From Smittia aterrima (Eukaryota > Arthropoda > Insecta > Diptera > Chironomidae): a DNA stretch of 64,000 bases. The stretch lies in assembly GCA_033063855.1 (NCBI GenBank), contig CP093829.1, positions 18,197,537-18,261,536 of the forward strand. The letters are read 5' to 3'. The translations under genes were made by a program, and so were the position numbers. The notes beneath the pieces were generated by a model that was not told the origin of the DNA, searched no databases, and saw only the letters and a list, made by a program, of their open reading frames with translations. This document shows positions 11,702-24,684 of this stretch, one piece after another (position 1 is the stretch's first letter; the number at the start of each line of letters is the position of its first letter).

Positions 11702-12640
11702 TTAGAATCTTCCGATTACGTTCCCGAAACTGTCAGAAATTGATAAGTTTCCAACAAACTCCAAAGTGATTCGTTTGAGTTCAGGCGTCACGTTACGGTT
11801 GAAGCAGTTTTGCAATGCGTTGAACATTACCATGCGACCGTCTTCAGTTCCAGGCGAGAAGGTTCGACTAACGCAAATGTTTTCTGAGAAGTTGATGTAA
11901 GTGAGAAGCGGCAAATTGCGGGAGAAGTTTGGATGAACTGCGGAAATTCTGTTTCTCTCCAAGTAAAGTGTCGTGACATTCGTATTCATCGCAAAAGTAT
12001 TTTCGAATATTTCACTCAATAAGTTTCCTTCGAAATCGATTGTTCTCACGTTTGTCAATGGATCTAACGTTCCCGGGGCAATCTCTTCAATTCGATTATT
12101 GATCAACGTAAGACTCAAAGTGTCGCCTAGTCCTTGGAATGCGTTAACATCGATAGTTTGAATTGAATTTTGAATCATTGACAGTCGATCCACTGTCACG
12201 TTAGCAAAAGTTCCATTTTGAATCCTCGTAAGATTATTTCCGTAACTTGTGAACCACTCGAGGTGAATTCCTGCTGGGAAGTTGAGCTGTTGCAAGTTGC
12301 TATTGAAAATTTCTAAATCAATCAGATTCTGGAAAGTTGTGAACATCTGAGGAATCAAAAATGGAGTATTCGAATTGGTAATTTCCAAAAACAACACGTC
12401 AGCGTTTGTCATTCCATCCATATGATTTCCAGTGAACGTCACATTAGCTGTAAGATCCGTCACGGTGATGTTATTCAAGATACAGCCATAGTCAACCCAA
12501 TAGACTTCGAATGTGCAATTTAGTGTAATTTGCGCCGAAGCTGGGCTCACAGCAGCAGCCACGAAGAGCAAGGCAACGATTTTCCTGAAAGAAATTGCCT
12601 AAACTTATGATACTCATCGTCAGCTTGAACACTTACCACA
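11702..12640 (-). CDS. Secreted leucine-rich-repeat protein B
   Basis: Coding exons 12640-12636 (ATG TG) and 12584-11702 with a 51-bp GT-AG intron, giving 295 residues. Splicing produces MWKIVALLFVAAAVSPASAQ, a typical signal peptide. The body has the same plan as protein A: an N-terminal Cys cap (NCTFEVYWVDYGC), the shared TGNHxDxMTNADV motif, about six LRRs (for example VTTLYLERNRISAV), a Cys pair near the end, and a C-terminal ITLEFVGNLSISDSFGN motif. It has several N-glycosylation sequons (NCT, NIT, NVT, NLT). The intron position and phase are identical to gene A, so the two arose by tandem duplication. An extracellular recognition or matrix role is plausible from the LRR fold, but the ligand is unknown. 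Confidence 0.88.
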
Positions 12641-12692
12641 TTTTTTACGAGTTTATTAAAGCAAACTGATGTTTGATGACAGAACTCATCGA

Positions 12693-12700
12693 CTTTTATA
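12693..12700 (-). promoter_or_regulatory. TATA box of LRR gene B
   Basis: The minus strand reads TATAAAAG, 53 bp upstream of the ATG at 12640. This predicts transcription starting near 12665-12670 and a 5' UTR of about 25-30 bp. Confidence 0.65.
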
Positions 12701-13728
12701 CTAAAACTCTTTAAGTTTTATCAACATTTTATGGATGAATCCAATTACCGAGAAGTAACAATAAAAGATTCGCCTCCTTATCGAATTTATTAAAAGTTGG
12801 AGCATTTTGAGAACGAAGGGTTTTTATAAGTACAAACTACTCCAAAGACAACTGAATGAAAAAGCTTAAGAATATCTCAAGTTGTTGACAATTTGAGATT
12901 CACATTAAAGCGATAACAATTAATTACCTCGAATCAATTTCGAACAGCTCAATATCTTTGCTGATTAAACTTAATTCGCTTGAACAAGCGACAAGAGTGA
13001 GATAACCAATTTTCAAAGGAAGTTCACTTCTGTCTTATCCTTGCTGTGTGTTCAGTTGTAATTTTGCTTCACAAAAGCTACGATGGCAGTTTGTCGTCAT
13101 TTGAACAATTTTCCATTTGACTCCATTTGCTAGCCAGCAATTACTTTTCACTTCATTTAAGTGCCAGTCGGAACAAGAGCAAAACTACTGTCGGATTGTG
13201 ATTTTCGGGTGGGGGGAGACACATCATGCATGCAAAGCATTTGAAAAAGTGTCGGTTGGAATGAGATTGAACATATTTCAATGAAAATTAATGCATGAAT
13301 GTCTGCAGATGTTGAAAAATCATGGCGGAAGCTTTAGCAGCTTCGAGTGGAAAATATCTAAAAGTTTATTCCGGATGTGACAAAATAATTATCTCTGTCG
13401 AGAATATTCCGCATGAATGAACGTTCGAGGGACTTGAGTGGCACGATGCGCTGCGCTGACATCATCGATGAACTAATCCCAGAGAGTTTTCAGCTCATAA
13501 ACATAAACAGTTTTAAATAATTCTTACATATGGCAATATTTCAACTAAAAATTTGCATTTCGACGTTATAAAAACTTTATCGAAGCCAGCGCGAGAGAAC
13601 GAACATAAACATTATAGCAGAAAATTCAACACATTTAATTATTTAGTTGAGCTCGCGTTTTTCGCATTTATAATTAAAATTAACAAATTAAAATCATGGG
13701 CTTCTCTCCTCTCCCGTTGTCTGTCCTC

Positions 13729-13754
13729 ATATGCGAGAGCTGACTCTCGCATAT
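13729..13754. repeat. Perfect 11-bp inverted repeat with 4-nt loop
   Basis: ATATGCGAGAG (13729-13739), loop CTGA, then CTCTCGCATAT (13744-13754). The arms are fully complementary. It could form a hairpin or bind a dimeric factor; no Rho-independent terminator logic applies in a eukaryote. Confidence 0.7.
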
Positions 13755-15526
13755 TCAAAGCGAAAGGGGTGACGGGGCCTGAAAGGATACGAGATGCATA
13801 ATTTATGTGTTTAATTCCAATGTGCCATGCAGAACATAAACGGTGCAAATGGCTTCATGAAAATATGATGTCGAGAGAATATTGAAAATTATTAATGGAC
13901 GTTTGTAATTAGAGGTGGAGATGAACGTAACTGGGGAATCCACATTGCAATGACATTAGAATTGTTTTATTATTTTTTAATTATAAACTCTTTCAAGCAT
14001 AAACTCGAGATAGGAATGAGTCGAGGCTCGTCACACGAATATGAACGCGAGTGAGATAACTTGGAATAATAAATTTCATGAGATTATTTGCCGCGACATT
14101 TGGAAAATGCTTTCTAAACAGATTTTTCTCGTTCTATCGAATGTTGTCATTCTCGCTTTCCCACAGAAACCTAATCTCCTCATCTGCCTTGTTCAGTTTC
14201 AAACCCCGGGGAACGAGCAAATAATGATTGGAACTGATATCCTCGTTCACGGATGCATGAATGACATGTAAACAAGTTGAAAGGCATTGCAGCGAGTTAA
14301 TCTGGTGGATTGAGTACGAAAAATTGCCGCCACGCTGAATATAAATAGTTGGATTAGTCGGACAGAGAATGAGAGCGAGAGACACTCGGACAAATTGATT
14401 TTTCGTTATCAGTCGTAAACAAGTCGCTTCTGCAATCCCAAAAAGTGGAGAACATTGTCCCGAAAAAAAAATAGCTGAAGCTCTCCAGGGCTTAACTAGC
14501 GACTGTAAAATTGATTTTTACTGCTCTCAACCCACTCGCTCGTCCTTCCTCGAAATTGGAAAATTATGGCGGTGCCAACATTTCTAGAGAATCTATTTTA
14601 GTGGAAGAAAAAATCTCAAAGCTGTTTGGCAGTTGTCGTTCTCAACGAAGTAGAAGCGAAAAGAATCAACTTAAATTAGAGCTCGTAATAAACCAGAATC
14701 TCTATAACAGAATCTCTCGAAGCAACGTCATGCTATCTCAAAGTTTATATCGTTCAATTTGCGAAACGTCTCGAAAGCTTTTGTGATATCGTTCGAGCTT
14801 TGACCTTTTATTCTGTTACCCCAGAAAAGTGAGCTTGCCCTCACAAAGGCTCATCGCGACTTATAAAGTTGTTGTCAAGCTAAGCTAGAGCGAGAGAGAT
14901 TGTGATTAATGACATTATAATTGCAATTAAACGCCTTCGTTTCGACGCTCATTATTATTCCTGGTCTCCTCTCAAATGACAAATTGTCAGAAGCCGAGAG
15001 AAAAAGTTTCGTGCTGCAATGAAAAGTTTTTCATTTGTGTACGAAGCTGAAAAGTTTTCCGCAGACAGCACAAATTTTATGCTCGACCATGGCCAACCCC
15101 ATAATTACACGATGCATTTTTAATTCCGCAATGATTTCTCGTTTGCACATTTGTAATCATAACGACTCCGACTCGACGAAGTTTCGGGTTAGAACAGAGA
15201 TGAGAAAGCAAGGAAAGTTTCATGTTTCAGACACGAAAGTTTATTTTGCATAATTTTGGGGCAGAACTGAAGCATAAGCTGCAAACAAGAGCTTAATTTG
15301 TGGAAGTTCCTCCGAATGCAAATATCTCGAACTTCAATGTTCGTCTTATCTTCAATTTTATGTAAAACATTTTCGTGTAGTTCCCTTGCGAAAATTAAAA
15401 CTATGAAGCGGGAGTCCCGAGAAGCATAAATTAAAGAGAAAAATGTGTTGTTGGCGTTTGTAAAAATTAACTTGCGACATAAATTCAACGCGGCTTGAAT
15501 AATAATGCAATCGGCTGACTTTTTTT

Positions 15527-15540
15527 TCTCTCTCTCTCTC
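15527..15540. repeat. (TC)n microsatellite
   Basis: Seven TC units following a T-run. Confidence 0.7.
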
Positions 15541-18500
15541 GTGTCGCAGTCGATAGTTCTTTTCGTTGTGACACTTTTATGAATTGATCTGCCGTTGATT
15601 TTCTGGCAAATGGGAAAACTGAAAAACTTTACAGCACTCGAGCTTTTATTTGCCAAGCGAGAAAAGCTTCGAGCACATTTGACGCGAGGAAAATATTTCA
15701 AAATGTCAACAGAATTACATAATTCATGTCGAATCGAGTCGACGAGAGTCTCTTTCTCTCTCATGTGATATTTTTATCCATTTTTCTCGAAAAGGTTTAG
15801 CGAGGAATTGTCGTCGAACGATTTGCTATTGATTTGTTGGCGCTGTCTGCACTTATTTCTGCCCAACTCCGCCATCCGCAGTCGGTTATCCACTTCCATC
15901 CATTGACGAGAAGCGGAAAAAATACAACGCAAGTGCTCATAAATTTTCCTCAATTCCTCTGATCGAGAACGAAAATTTATTTTCGCAACAGAATCGGGAG
16001 ACAAAATTTATGCGGATTGTGCCAACAGCATCGATACTTTCCGAAACATGGCTTTAATGATGTGTTTCGCTGCGGGAGACCGGAGAAAAGCGGGGAAACT
16101 CTGGTGGATGAATAGAGCGACAACATTCAGACATTTGCGAGAATCTATTGCGGTTACATAGTTGCGGCCTCGACCGAAGCGCGTTTTAATATTCCTCGGT
16201 TTCCAATTAAATTTTGGTGACACGTCAGCCACATTTCGTATGATTTAAAGCCGATCATCATACGTCATAGTCGAGAGGCTTCTTTCGTTCTCTATCAAGC
16301 GATAGAAAATTCAATATAATCCTACATTGATGCATTATTGGCAAATAATTTGTGTGTCGATGTGCAATAGAGAACGAAGAGACAAAAGTTTTCATATTTG
16401 TCGAGCGATAAGGAGACTTCGTCTGGGAAGCTCTTTCGCTTCATTCCCACAGCGCACGAATTCTGAAAACGTTTCAAATTAAATTGACATAAAATTTGCA
16501 TAAAATTTATCATCGGATGTTGATTGTTTCAATATTTTTTCGTCATTCCTTTTCAATTTTTGTTGCTGCTGCTGCTGGTGCTTCTGGAAAAAGCGAATTT
16601 TCAATTTTTATTTTTCCCTTCTCTCGTGGTTTCTGCGACGAGAGAAGACAAACTTTTCCCTTTCTCAGATGTCTCCAACGTCTCGCAAATGACGAAGTCC
16701 ACATGTAGGAAATTAAATAATTTCTCATGCAAGGGAAGTTCTCCACTCGGTCCAGCGGAAGAACAAGAAAAGATTTTAATTTTTTATTTACGGCGGTCGT
16801 GTTTGAACAACCCTGAGTGTCAGAACTTTCCTTCTGGCTTGCGCTGTGTATCGTTACGGAGCTTGTTAGGATCCTCCGCTCCCTTTATGCATTAGTACGT
16901 ATGCAAATATAATTTCCTCGGTATGAAATATTGCAGATAAAATTCATATTTCGAAAAATACGAGAAAAGTTTTGCGAGCTTTTTCCTGAAAAAAAAATTG
17001 AATTTTGTGCTCCGGCAAAGGTGAAACTTTTTTCCCTTCTCATCTCATTCGGAGAGCCACACCTTAACGTTGCTCCTTTCAAATCACTCCACAGCATTCA
17101 CATGAATTTTTAATTGCGCGCTTGCACTGCCAGCAACTTGTGTGCTTTTCATCGAGGACTGAGAATCGCAGGTGAGGACGACGGCTTCAATCCCTTTGCA
17201 ACTTCAACCTTTCTACAGCTTTCGTCTCTTCCTTTCGACGACGACGCTAAACTGCAACAATCCCGCAACAGCTTTTACCTTTCACATTAAGACTACAAGT
17301 TGCATGATAAAATGCACTTGAGCGTTAATGAATTTCTGTGCCAACGCTCAGCTTGGTTGGTTCTTGAAAGTAAATACTTGAAAAGTCGGAGTGGAAATTA
17401 CTCACTCGAGGGTTGTTATTAACGTAAAGCTGTCTGTTTAACATTAGATTGATGCAGTCAAGGCAACGTCTTGTGCTCGAGCTACTGATAGATTTAATCG
17501 TCTTCTGCCTTATGCAAACATGAAGTAAAAATTCTTCTTCCTGTCGGTAGTCGAGTGTGTAAAAATTATAAAGTGAAGAAGATAATCTAATTCTTCAGTT
17601 AAGCAGTTCCTCGTCTAGCAGTAGAAAGTCTGTGGACAGACACATTGTTGAAGCACGACAACGTGAAGTATTTAATCATTGATAAGAAGAAGCAAGCAAG
17701 CAAGCGAGCAAAAAGCAACGAGAAAATCACTCCCCGTAGTCCCATCACGGATTGAATCGCAATTACATCCTTGTTTCGAGTTGGTGAAGCGTGTAGAACA
17801 AGGAGGATAAAAATAGACGAAGACTCGAGGCAGCAACAACTGAATAACGGCCTCGGTACATTGTTCTCGCTCATATCGAGACGATATAAATTATTATTGA
17901 TTTCCCTCACCTGCAAACGATGCTTCGAACCGTATGCTCCTTGGATCAACGTTTGGCTCCATCAAAACAGAATTGGAAAACTTGTTCCGCTAGTGAGATG
18001 ACTGAGTGAGCCTTTCAGATGCAAATTCAATGGTGAATGCAAATTCAAAGAGTATAGGGCTTAAGCCTCTCATTCACGATTGTTTTTCCATTCGGTTAGG
18101 TTTGCACAATCAGCCAATTCTCTCTTCTACTTTTACTTTTGCACCTTTTTGCTGGCAAAGAAACTTGTTTTCCATTCCTAAATCGATTAAAACAAGAATA
18201 GATCCAAATGGAGAAGTGGGAAACTATTCAAGTTCTCTCTCTCCCAAGAGGGAAACGAGAACGTGATGGGGTTGGCAAAAGGTAAAGCGAAGTTTTATGA
18301 GCTTGAATCTTTGAACTTTACAACAAAATGTTCTTCTTGATAAATTTAATTGCTTGTGAAAACGGCAAAACTTTTCTGAGCCGGAAGAGAAAGCTCGATA
18401 AGCTTTAATTACTAATCGATGGAAACGATGAGGCGAGAGAGAGAGATGAAGAAACGTGAATTCCGTTAGGAACATCAAACTTAATACAATTTCATTGGCC

Positions 18501-18596
18501 AATCAAATCAACTGCCAAAAAGTCTCTTCCTCTGATGAAAGCGAACCATCAGCAGAAATGAAAATCAACAATGATTCTCTTCGAATTCAATTAGAT

Positions 18597-18609
18597 TGTG
18601 TGTGTGTGT
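18597..18609. repeat. (TG)n microsatellite
   Basis: Short TG repeat continuing imperfectly to about 18622. Confidence 0.7.
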
Positions 18610-20723
18610 CTGTTTGTGTGTTGCTGAAGTGATCAAACATAATCAATCAATTGCGAAAGCTTTTGCCAATTAAGATGATGGACATCATCTCGTATCTGTC
18701 GTCCTCTCCACCCCTAGAAACATTGTTTTTAAACGAAAGGAACTTTGGCTTCGTCCTCCTGTAATCCCTCGATTAAAATCGAAGCTCTCGCCTCATGAAT
18801 TTACAATCAAAAGGTGTTTTAGATTGTTTTTGAATCTCTTTTGCATTCAAATCTCTTGCACGAATAATTCTATCCGAATTAATTATCTGTTTGTAGAAGA
18901 ATCTCTTTCTCTCTTGCTCTATCTCATTTGCCAACAAGGAAATTCTTCTTACGAAATTCTAAATCGTTTTCGATTCGTGTCAAATTAAATTCTGCATAAT
19001 GTTCATTATTGATGATTTATGCATATTTCAAGGCATGTGTTCGAACGTGGCGAATCGGAAACTAGTTTTGCTCGGAAGCCTTTTCGGCTGCTCTAATTTC
19101 ACTCTGCAGCCTGCATTGATTTTGTCGTTCCGAGGAATTCTGTTTCCATTTCATTAGTTTCAACATGAAATCCCAATTAGGAGGCATTGAGCGAAATCTC
19201 CGTCGAAGCCTGCTGGACATCAAATACGGGAAAAAAGAGGCTGAAGCTTTTGAAATCCATCGCATGTCCGCTGTCATTCAATTCTCCCCTCTGATTTTGT
19301 GTGTCCTGGGGAGCACCAATAGCAAATATAAACATGAGGATTATGTAATTTATGGAAGATTAACATTGGACAAAGCCTTAAGCCTTTGAATGTTGTTTTT
19401 TTTTTGTTTCTTCTTTGGCAAATATTGAACGAACATCGTCGATGAGCAAGCTGACACTCGGTCCATTTTTATTTAATTTTTCAATCCCTTTCTCCCTCAA
19501 TCACACGATAATCATTAAACTCTCTGTGATCTCGCTCATGCATAAATAATTTCAGCGATTGTCATGAAGCGCCGCTGTCATTTTTGATAGGCGAACCCTT
19601 CCACTATTTCTACCGCACGAGCTCTCGCAGCTCATGATTACACAACACATGAGACATTTCACTCTTTTCATTGACCTACCCTAAAACTACTCGCAAGTTT
19701 TCTCTGTTTGACAACAAACTCGCATACACAATACTTTAAGTTGATTGAATGAAACTCGATTCACGTGGAAAAAAAGACGACGACCGCTGGCTGTTTGAAA
19801 TTATTGTGCGAGCCATTAAGGATGAAAAACAAAAAGCGATAAAAAATTATTGAAATTGCAACGTGAATGGATTCTTTTATTACTCGTTAGGGGTTCGCGG
19901 TTTTCATGAAAGTTGCATGATCATTCATCTGGCCATCGCTTCGATGTAACTTTCCATCTCATCCGAACGTGAATTGCTTAATTTTTTTTGGTTATTGTTG
20001 AAATAAAAAGCTGATTTCCATATCGAAGGATTGATGGGTTGAACTGGATTGGGGGAGAGGAGCGAAATGCATGCGGCGAGAATGAACGAGTGTTGTGCGC
20101 TGGTGTGAGAGACTGATAATTAAACGAAATTTCTGCCTGGCGGTTTTCGGGTGAAGGCAGTTGGAAAGAATGGAAACTTAATTAATTTGTTTCTATGGTT
20201 GTCATGAGGGTTGCCTGATTAATTTATTCCAGACATGTTTGCTGCCCCCGACCCGGATCTCAATAGTCAAACATTCACAGAAAGATCCGATGGCCGAGTT
20301 CATTAAACCACACGATGAATTCGATTTGCTGATGAAGACAAAGCGAGAACGGACAAGTCTGCAATTTTTAACCGCAAGCGAAAATTACCCACAATGATTA
20401 ATTAATTTATGATTTTTCTGTCATTGTTTTTGCTTAACGAGGAACGTTTTTCATGCGTCGAGATTAACCGCTGATAACGAATCGATAAAGCTTTTTCAGA
20501 GGTTAAAAAATTCAGTTTCCGCGAGGCGAGGAAAACTCTTTTTTTTTCGTGAAAAACGAACAAAGAAGACAAATCGAAAAAGCATTTTTCAAAAGAGCCA
20601 TAAAACTCACAATAAAACAGAAAAGCAGAAACTTTCCGCCCTCACTCACGGCAAACTAACAACAACCATTAAAATAGTTTTTTTCCGTGCTTCTGTTGCC
20701 TCACAATTTTTCTGCACACAAAC

Positions 20724-20738
20724 GAGAGAGAGAGAGAG
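20724..20738. repeat. (GA)n microsatellite
   Basis: Seven GA units. GAGAG tracts are known GAGA-factor sites in Diptera, but no promoter context is visible here. Confidence 0.7.
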
Positions 20739-23700
20739 TCAGGTAGATCTTTTCACGTATGCATAGACACAATCCCTCAGGCTAAATTGATCATAGATAA
20801 AACTGAAAAACTGAACAACCAATTCACGTTTCCCTGTCAAAACTAAATCGGGTCTCAATCTATGTCAAGTTTATGGTTGAGAAATACTTTTTTAAATGCA
20901 ACAACGTAAGAGTCGCTCACTAGAGTAGATAGGAAAGAAATGTGTGACAAATGCTTTGTCATAGATAAAGACAAAACATGGCAGGAGGAGGAAAGCGACG
21001 TAGAGTTCAATAACATCATCAATCCATCTTGATATGCCCTCCGGGATATCGTTCTGTCTTTTTCATGAAGCACTCGTTGTACATGTTTGCGTTCGTTATT
21101 TATAAATATGCCGGGTCTCTTTAATTTAAAGCCGCTGCTGCTTGTCTTCACGTGACGTAGCTATAATTGTCGTTGGTGCGATGATGCCGATGGGAATCTC
21201 ATCGAGGGATCAATAAACTTTCTTACTCGTTATAACGATACCGGTGAGGAGAGATGACGGGAAATTGAAGTCTCTGTTTGATCTCATTCTGCACGATTGC
21301 GATCGCTGAATGTGAATCTTCCCACCATCAATGAATCAACTCGACGAAGTGAAAAGTTTGATTTTCCTTTTTTCGCGACATATGTGAATGGCATTTTTTA
21401 GTTGATTTTTTAGTCGACGTCTCGATGCAATTTATCGCTTGTTTGTCCTGACAACAAATAAATTTTAAACAACAGCGTTGTTGAACTCAGGACGAGTTCT
21501 CCTTTTTTTGTTAAAAATCCTTTTTTTATATTTAACTTTCTAGCTGTAAAATAATATCCATGAAATTTAATTACGTAATTTATTACATCAAACGGTAGCA
21601 AGCATGTGAAATGGGCTTGAATCCTTTTCATTTTGCGGCGTTGATATGGATTTTAGTGAAGAGAGAGCGAAACAAAAAGGTTCTTCCTCGTCGGTTGCCA
21701 ATTGGACTTTCTCTTCGACAGATTGCTAGATGGAAAACTCGAGCAGTTGTTTATGCTCGAGTCCCTTCAGAAACGAGAATGGTAAACACGTTCACGAGAC
21801 CAGAATCCTGATGAAGCTGAATGGGATTGCTAAGCGTACCAACATCGATTTGATCCCTTTCTGTCCCCGAGGCAAACGAACGAAAGTAATTTCGTTAAAC
21901 GAGTCTTTTTATCAGCTTTCGAGAGCAGGAAAAAATCATTAGTTTCTGTATTGATAAGAAATTATGAACTTTTTGGTATCTCTCTCTTTCACTCACTCAG
22001 TTCAACCCCTTTCAACGATTTCATTTGCTGATGCCAGTTTTTATCTCTTGCCGATATTTTTTTTTCTCTGTTGTAACATGTGCGACACCAAGCAGTTTAT
22101 TAAATTATGCACCAGAGAAAGAAAACTCATTTCTACTTTCCCGACCACCGGCAACAGAACAAAAAGAGAACTCGTAATTGAAACTAACACACAATGAAAG
22201 TCTTTCTGTCGTGTAACAATTAACAGACGTGTCTGTTGCTCAGAGTCATCATCACATTCACTTATCGTCATGGACGAAATTTTATTTCTTCATAAAATGA
22301 TATTTTTTGGCAGAAACTTTCTTGAGACTCGAGCAACTCTATCTCGATAATGAAAACTTCTTCTTGGCCTACAAAATCGATATAAAATGATTTTTTTTTG
22401 CTGCTCGGCCCTCCCGTCTGATGCTGCCATAAAAATATTTTCGGTGATAAAATGGCAGAAAGTCATAAATTATCGTTGTTTTACGACAATCAACTGATGA
22501 CTCTTCTTCAATAAATTTTCTATGCAAAAATGTCTTGCCGAAAGAACGTGGAGGCTTCGTTGCTTATGTAGCAATTTATTTACTCCGTTGCGTTCATCTA
22601 ACGAAGAAGTTTTGCTGCTTCTCGTAATGACGAATTTATAGACTCAACGTTTGATAGCTTGACGTGAGTTTCTTATTTACGATTTAAGGATCTCTCCTCC
22701 TCCTTGAGCTCATTTAAAACTTTTTATCTTGTTGTTATTAATCAATCTCTGAGTGTTTCGTGAAGATTCAAAGTCAGACGAAAACCGCAAACCCTGGAAC
22801 GATTGTCGAGCCATTCAGCAATCTAAACTAAACTTTATCGACATGTTGACAAACATCCATTTGTCCATGCCATGAAAGAAAATCTCATCAGAGTTTTATG
22901 GAGGTTTATTAGGCGGCCGCCAACGCTCTATCGGGAAATATGTCGACAATATTTCTCTCTCGCCGTCTGAAGCCATGTGAAACAAATTTCGCTATCATCG
23001 CATAAACTTTTATGTTTCTGCGCCAATTCGCCCGCAACGCTGGCTGAGCATTTCTCTGAAAGCCACTTGAAAGCCATCAAAAAGCGTGAAACGGAGAGAA
23101 ATTAACAACAAACGACATCGTCCTGTAATGTGTTTTGGATTGCACAACACGAGGCCTTAGCAAACAACAAATGATTCCAGTGACTCAGTTGCGGTTTTCC
23201 AATTTGGAATGTCTCGGAGCCTGCAAATGACTTTTCAGTTGAAAACATTTCTCGACTCTCAAGTCATAAGTAAACAAAAGAAGTTTTTTTCTTCCATCTC
23301 AGCTCAGCACGAAACATTTCTCGCTCACAAAACTTTTCCGATCTAAAAATATCGCAGTTAAAAAATATTAAGAATTCTATAAATAAACTTTCTCATTATT
23401 ACTTTCTGATGATGAAGATTCGATTTGGATTGTGCAGTTGTGATATCACAAGAGCGATTGCATAAACGATCAACTTAACGCCCCCGCACTTGAGGAGAAT
23501 TTTATTTTCAAGCTTTTGCTTAATAATGGCGAAAGAATTTTTTTTTGCGGAAATTGGCCGACGATGAGACGCAAGAAAATGAAGAAGATGGAGACATAGA
23601 CCGAGAGCGAGGTCATTTATCATCGTGTGGATCAATTAGGGCAAAAGTTGAGATTTCCCGCAACGCTTACAACAATGATCGACTTAATAAAATTGCACGA

Positions 23701-23943
23701 CTAATCTCGTTTGCGTAATTACACGAATCAGTCAACCCTAATGTCTCGCAGTATGCGTGAAGCATGTGAGTCGTTAACAAGGGGAAAGTGTTTCATTCAC
23801 AAATAGTTGAAAGCATTCCTCAGGTTTCTATGAGCTAACTCACCCCGTAGTACGCGTCTGTGATTCTCCGCGTGTATGTACGTGCCTTGTAACAACTCAC
23901 GGATACAAAGAACGCCGTTTCTCTCCCGTCGACGTCGCTCAAC

Positions 23944-24684
23944 GTATAAGTATAGTGAGCGGATTGTTAAAGTTCTTCAATTTTATTTTGTATTTCATAG
24001 TGAAAATACAGACATTCTCTGGGCCGCGCTAGTGCAATCTTAAACTTTTTAGTTTTAATTTTTCATTTATTTTTCGTCTTCTTTTGAGTTTCTTGTGTTT
24101 CATCTCGAGCCTCTCGTGTCCTTTCATTTCAATCCCTTTCGTCCTTGACTCGCGTTTGTTGGATTCGTGGAGAAGAAGAAGAAGAAAGTGAAGTTTCGCA
24201 ATAAATTTCGATTTATCAAAAGAATAAAAACATAATTTGTCATTCGCCACAAAATACCTTCGAGTGGTTAAGAAAGGAGAGAGAAACGGAAACAGAGCAG
24301 AACAGATAACCGAACCGAGAAGAGGAATAATTAAGTTTTCTTTCGTATGTGATAAAAATTTCCAAGCAGAGTGAAAACACCTACAAGATTTGTGAGCCTG
24401 CAAAACAGCAAGAAAAACATTTTCCTCTCGCTTCTTTACTACTTTCATAAGCAAAAGTACTGTCGTGAAAATTTTCTTTCATGAAAATTTAATTATAGCA
24501 GAGAATATATTTTTTTTCTATAATACAAGCGAAGATTTCTGTGAAAATATTTTTCGTGAAACACATGCGATCGGAGTGGAACTAAAGTCTCTTCTCACAC
24601 TCCCGCTCAACTTCGAATTAATAAGATTATTGGCGAGACTCGTCATTCATATCAAAGGAGACTTTCAAATTCGATTAATATTTA
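23944..24684 (+). promoter_or_regulatory. Candidate alternative promoter and 5' UTR exon for the ELAV-like gene
   Basis: A TATAAG box lies at about 23944. About 740 bp downstream is a strong donor, TTTAG followed by GTGAGT (from 24685). The interval has no convincing ORF. A second first exon nearer the coding part of the ELAV-like gene would fit the use of alternative promoters in that family, but this is inference from signals only. Confidence 0.22.

Larger units (their letters stand above)
12701..23943. other. Long non-coding stretch (intergenic or ELAV-gene intron)
   Basis: No gene can be supported in 11 kb. Open frames are short, start mostly at non-ATG codons, and translate to low-complexity Phe/Ser/Lys-rich strings. 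It contains simple repeats (TC at 15527-15540, TG at 18597-18609, GA at 20724-20738) and a perfect inverted repeat at 13729-13754. If the exon at 8340-8822 belongs to the ELAV-like gene, this is its first intron. Confidence 0.4.

Noticed and set aside
15189..15764. Minus-strand 191-codon frame
   Set aside because: The longest frame in the gene desert, but it has no recognisable domain, signal peptide or splice context, and its composition matches shadow frames nearby.
24029..24454. Minus-strand 141-codon frame
   Set aside because: Lys/Arg/Phe-rich low-complexity translation with no domain; probably chance in purine-rich DNA.
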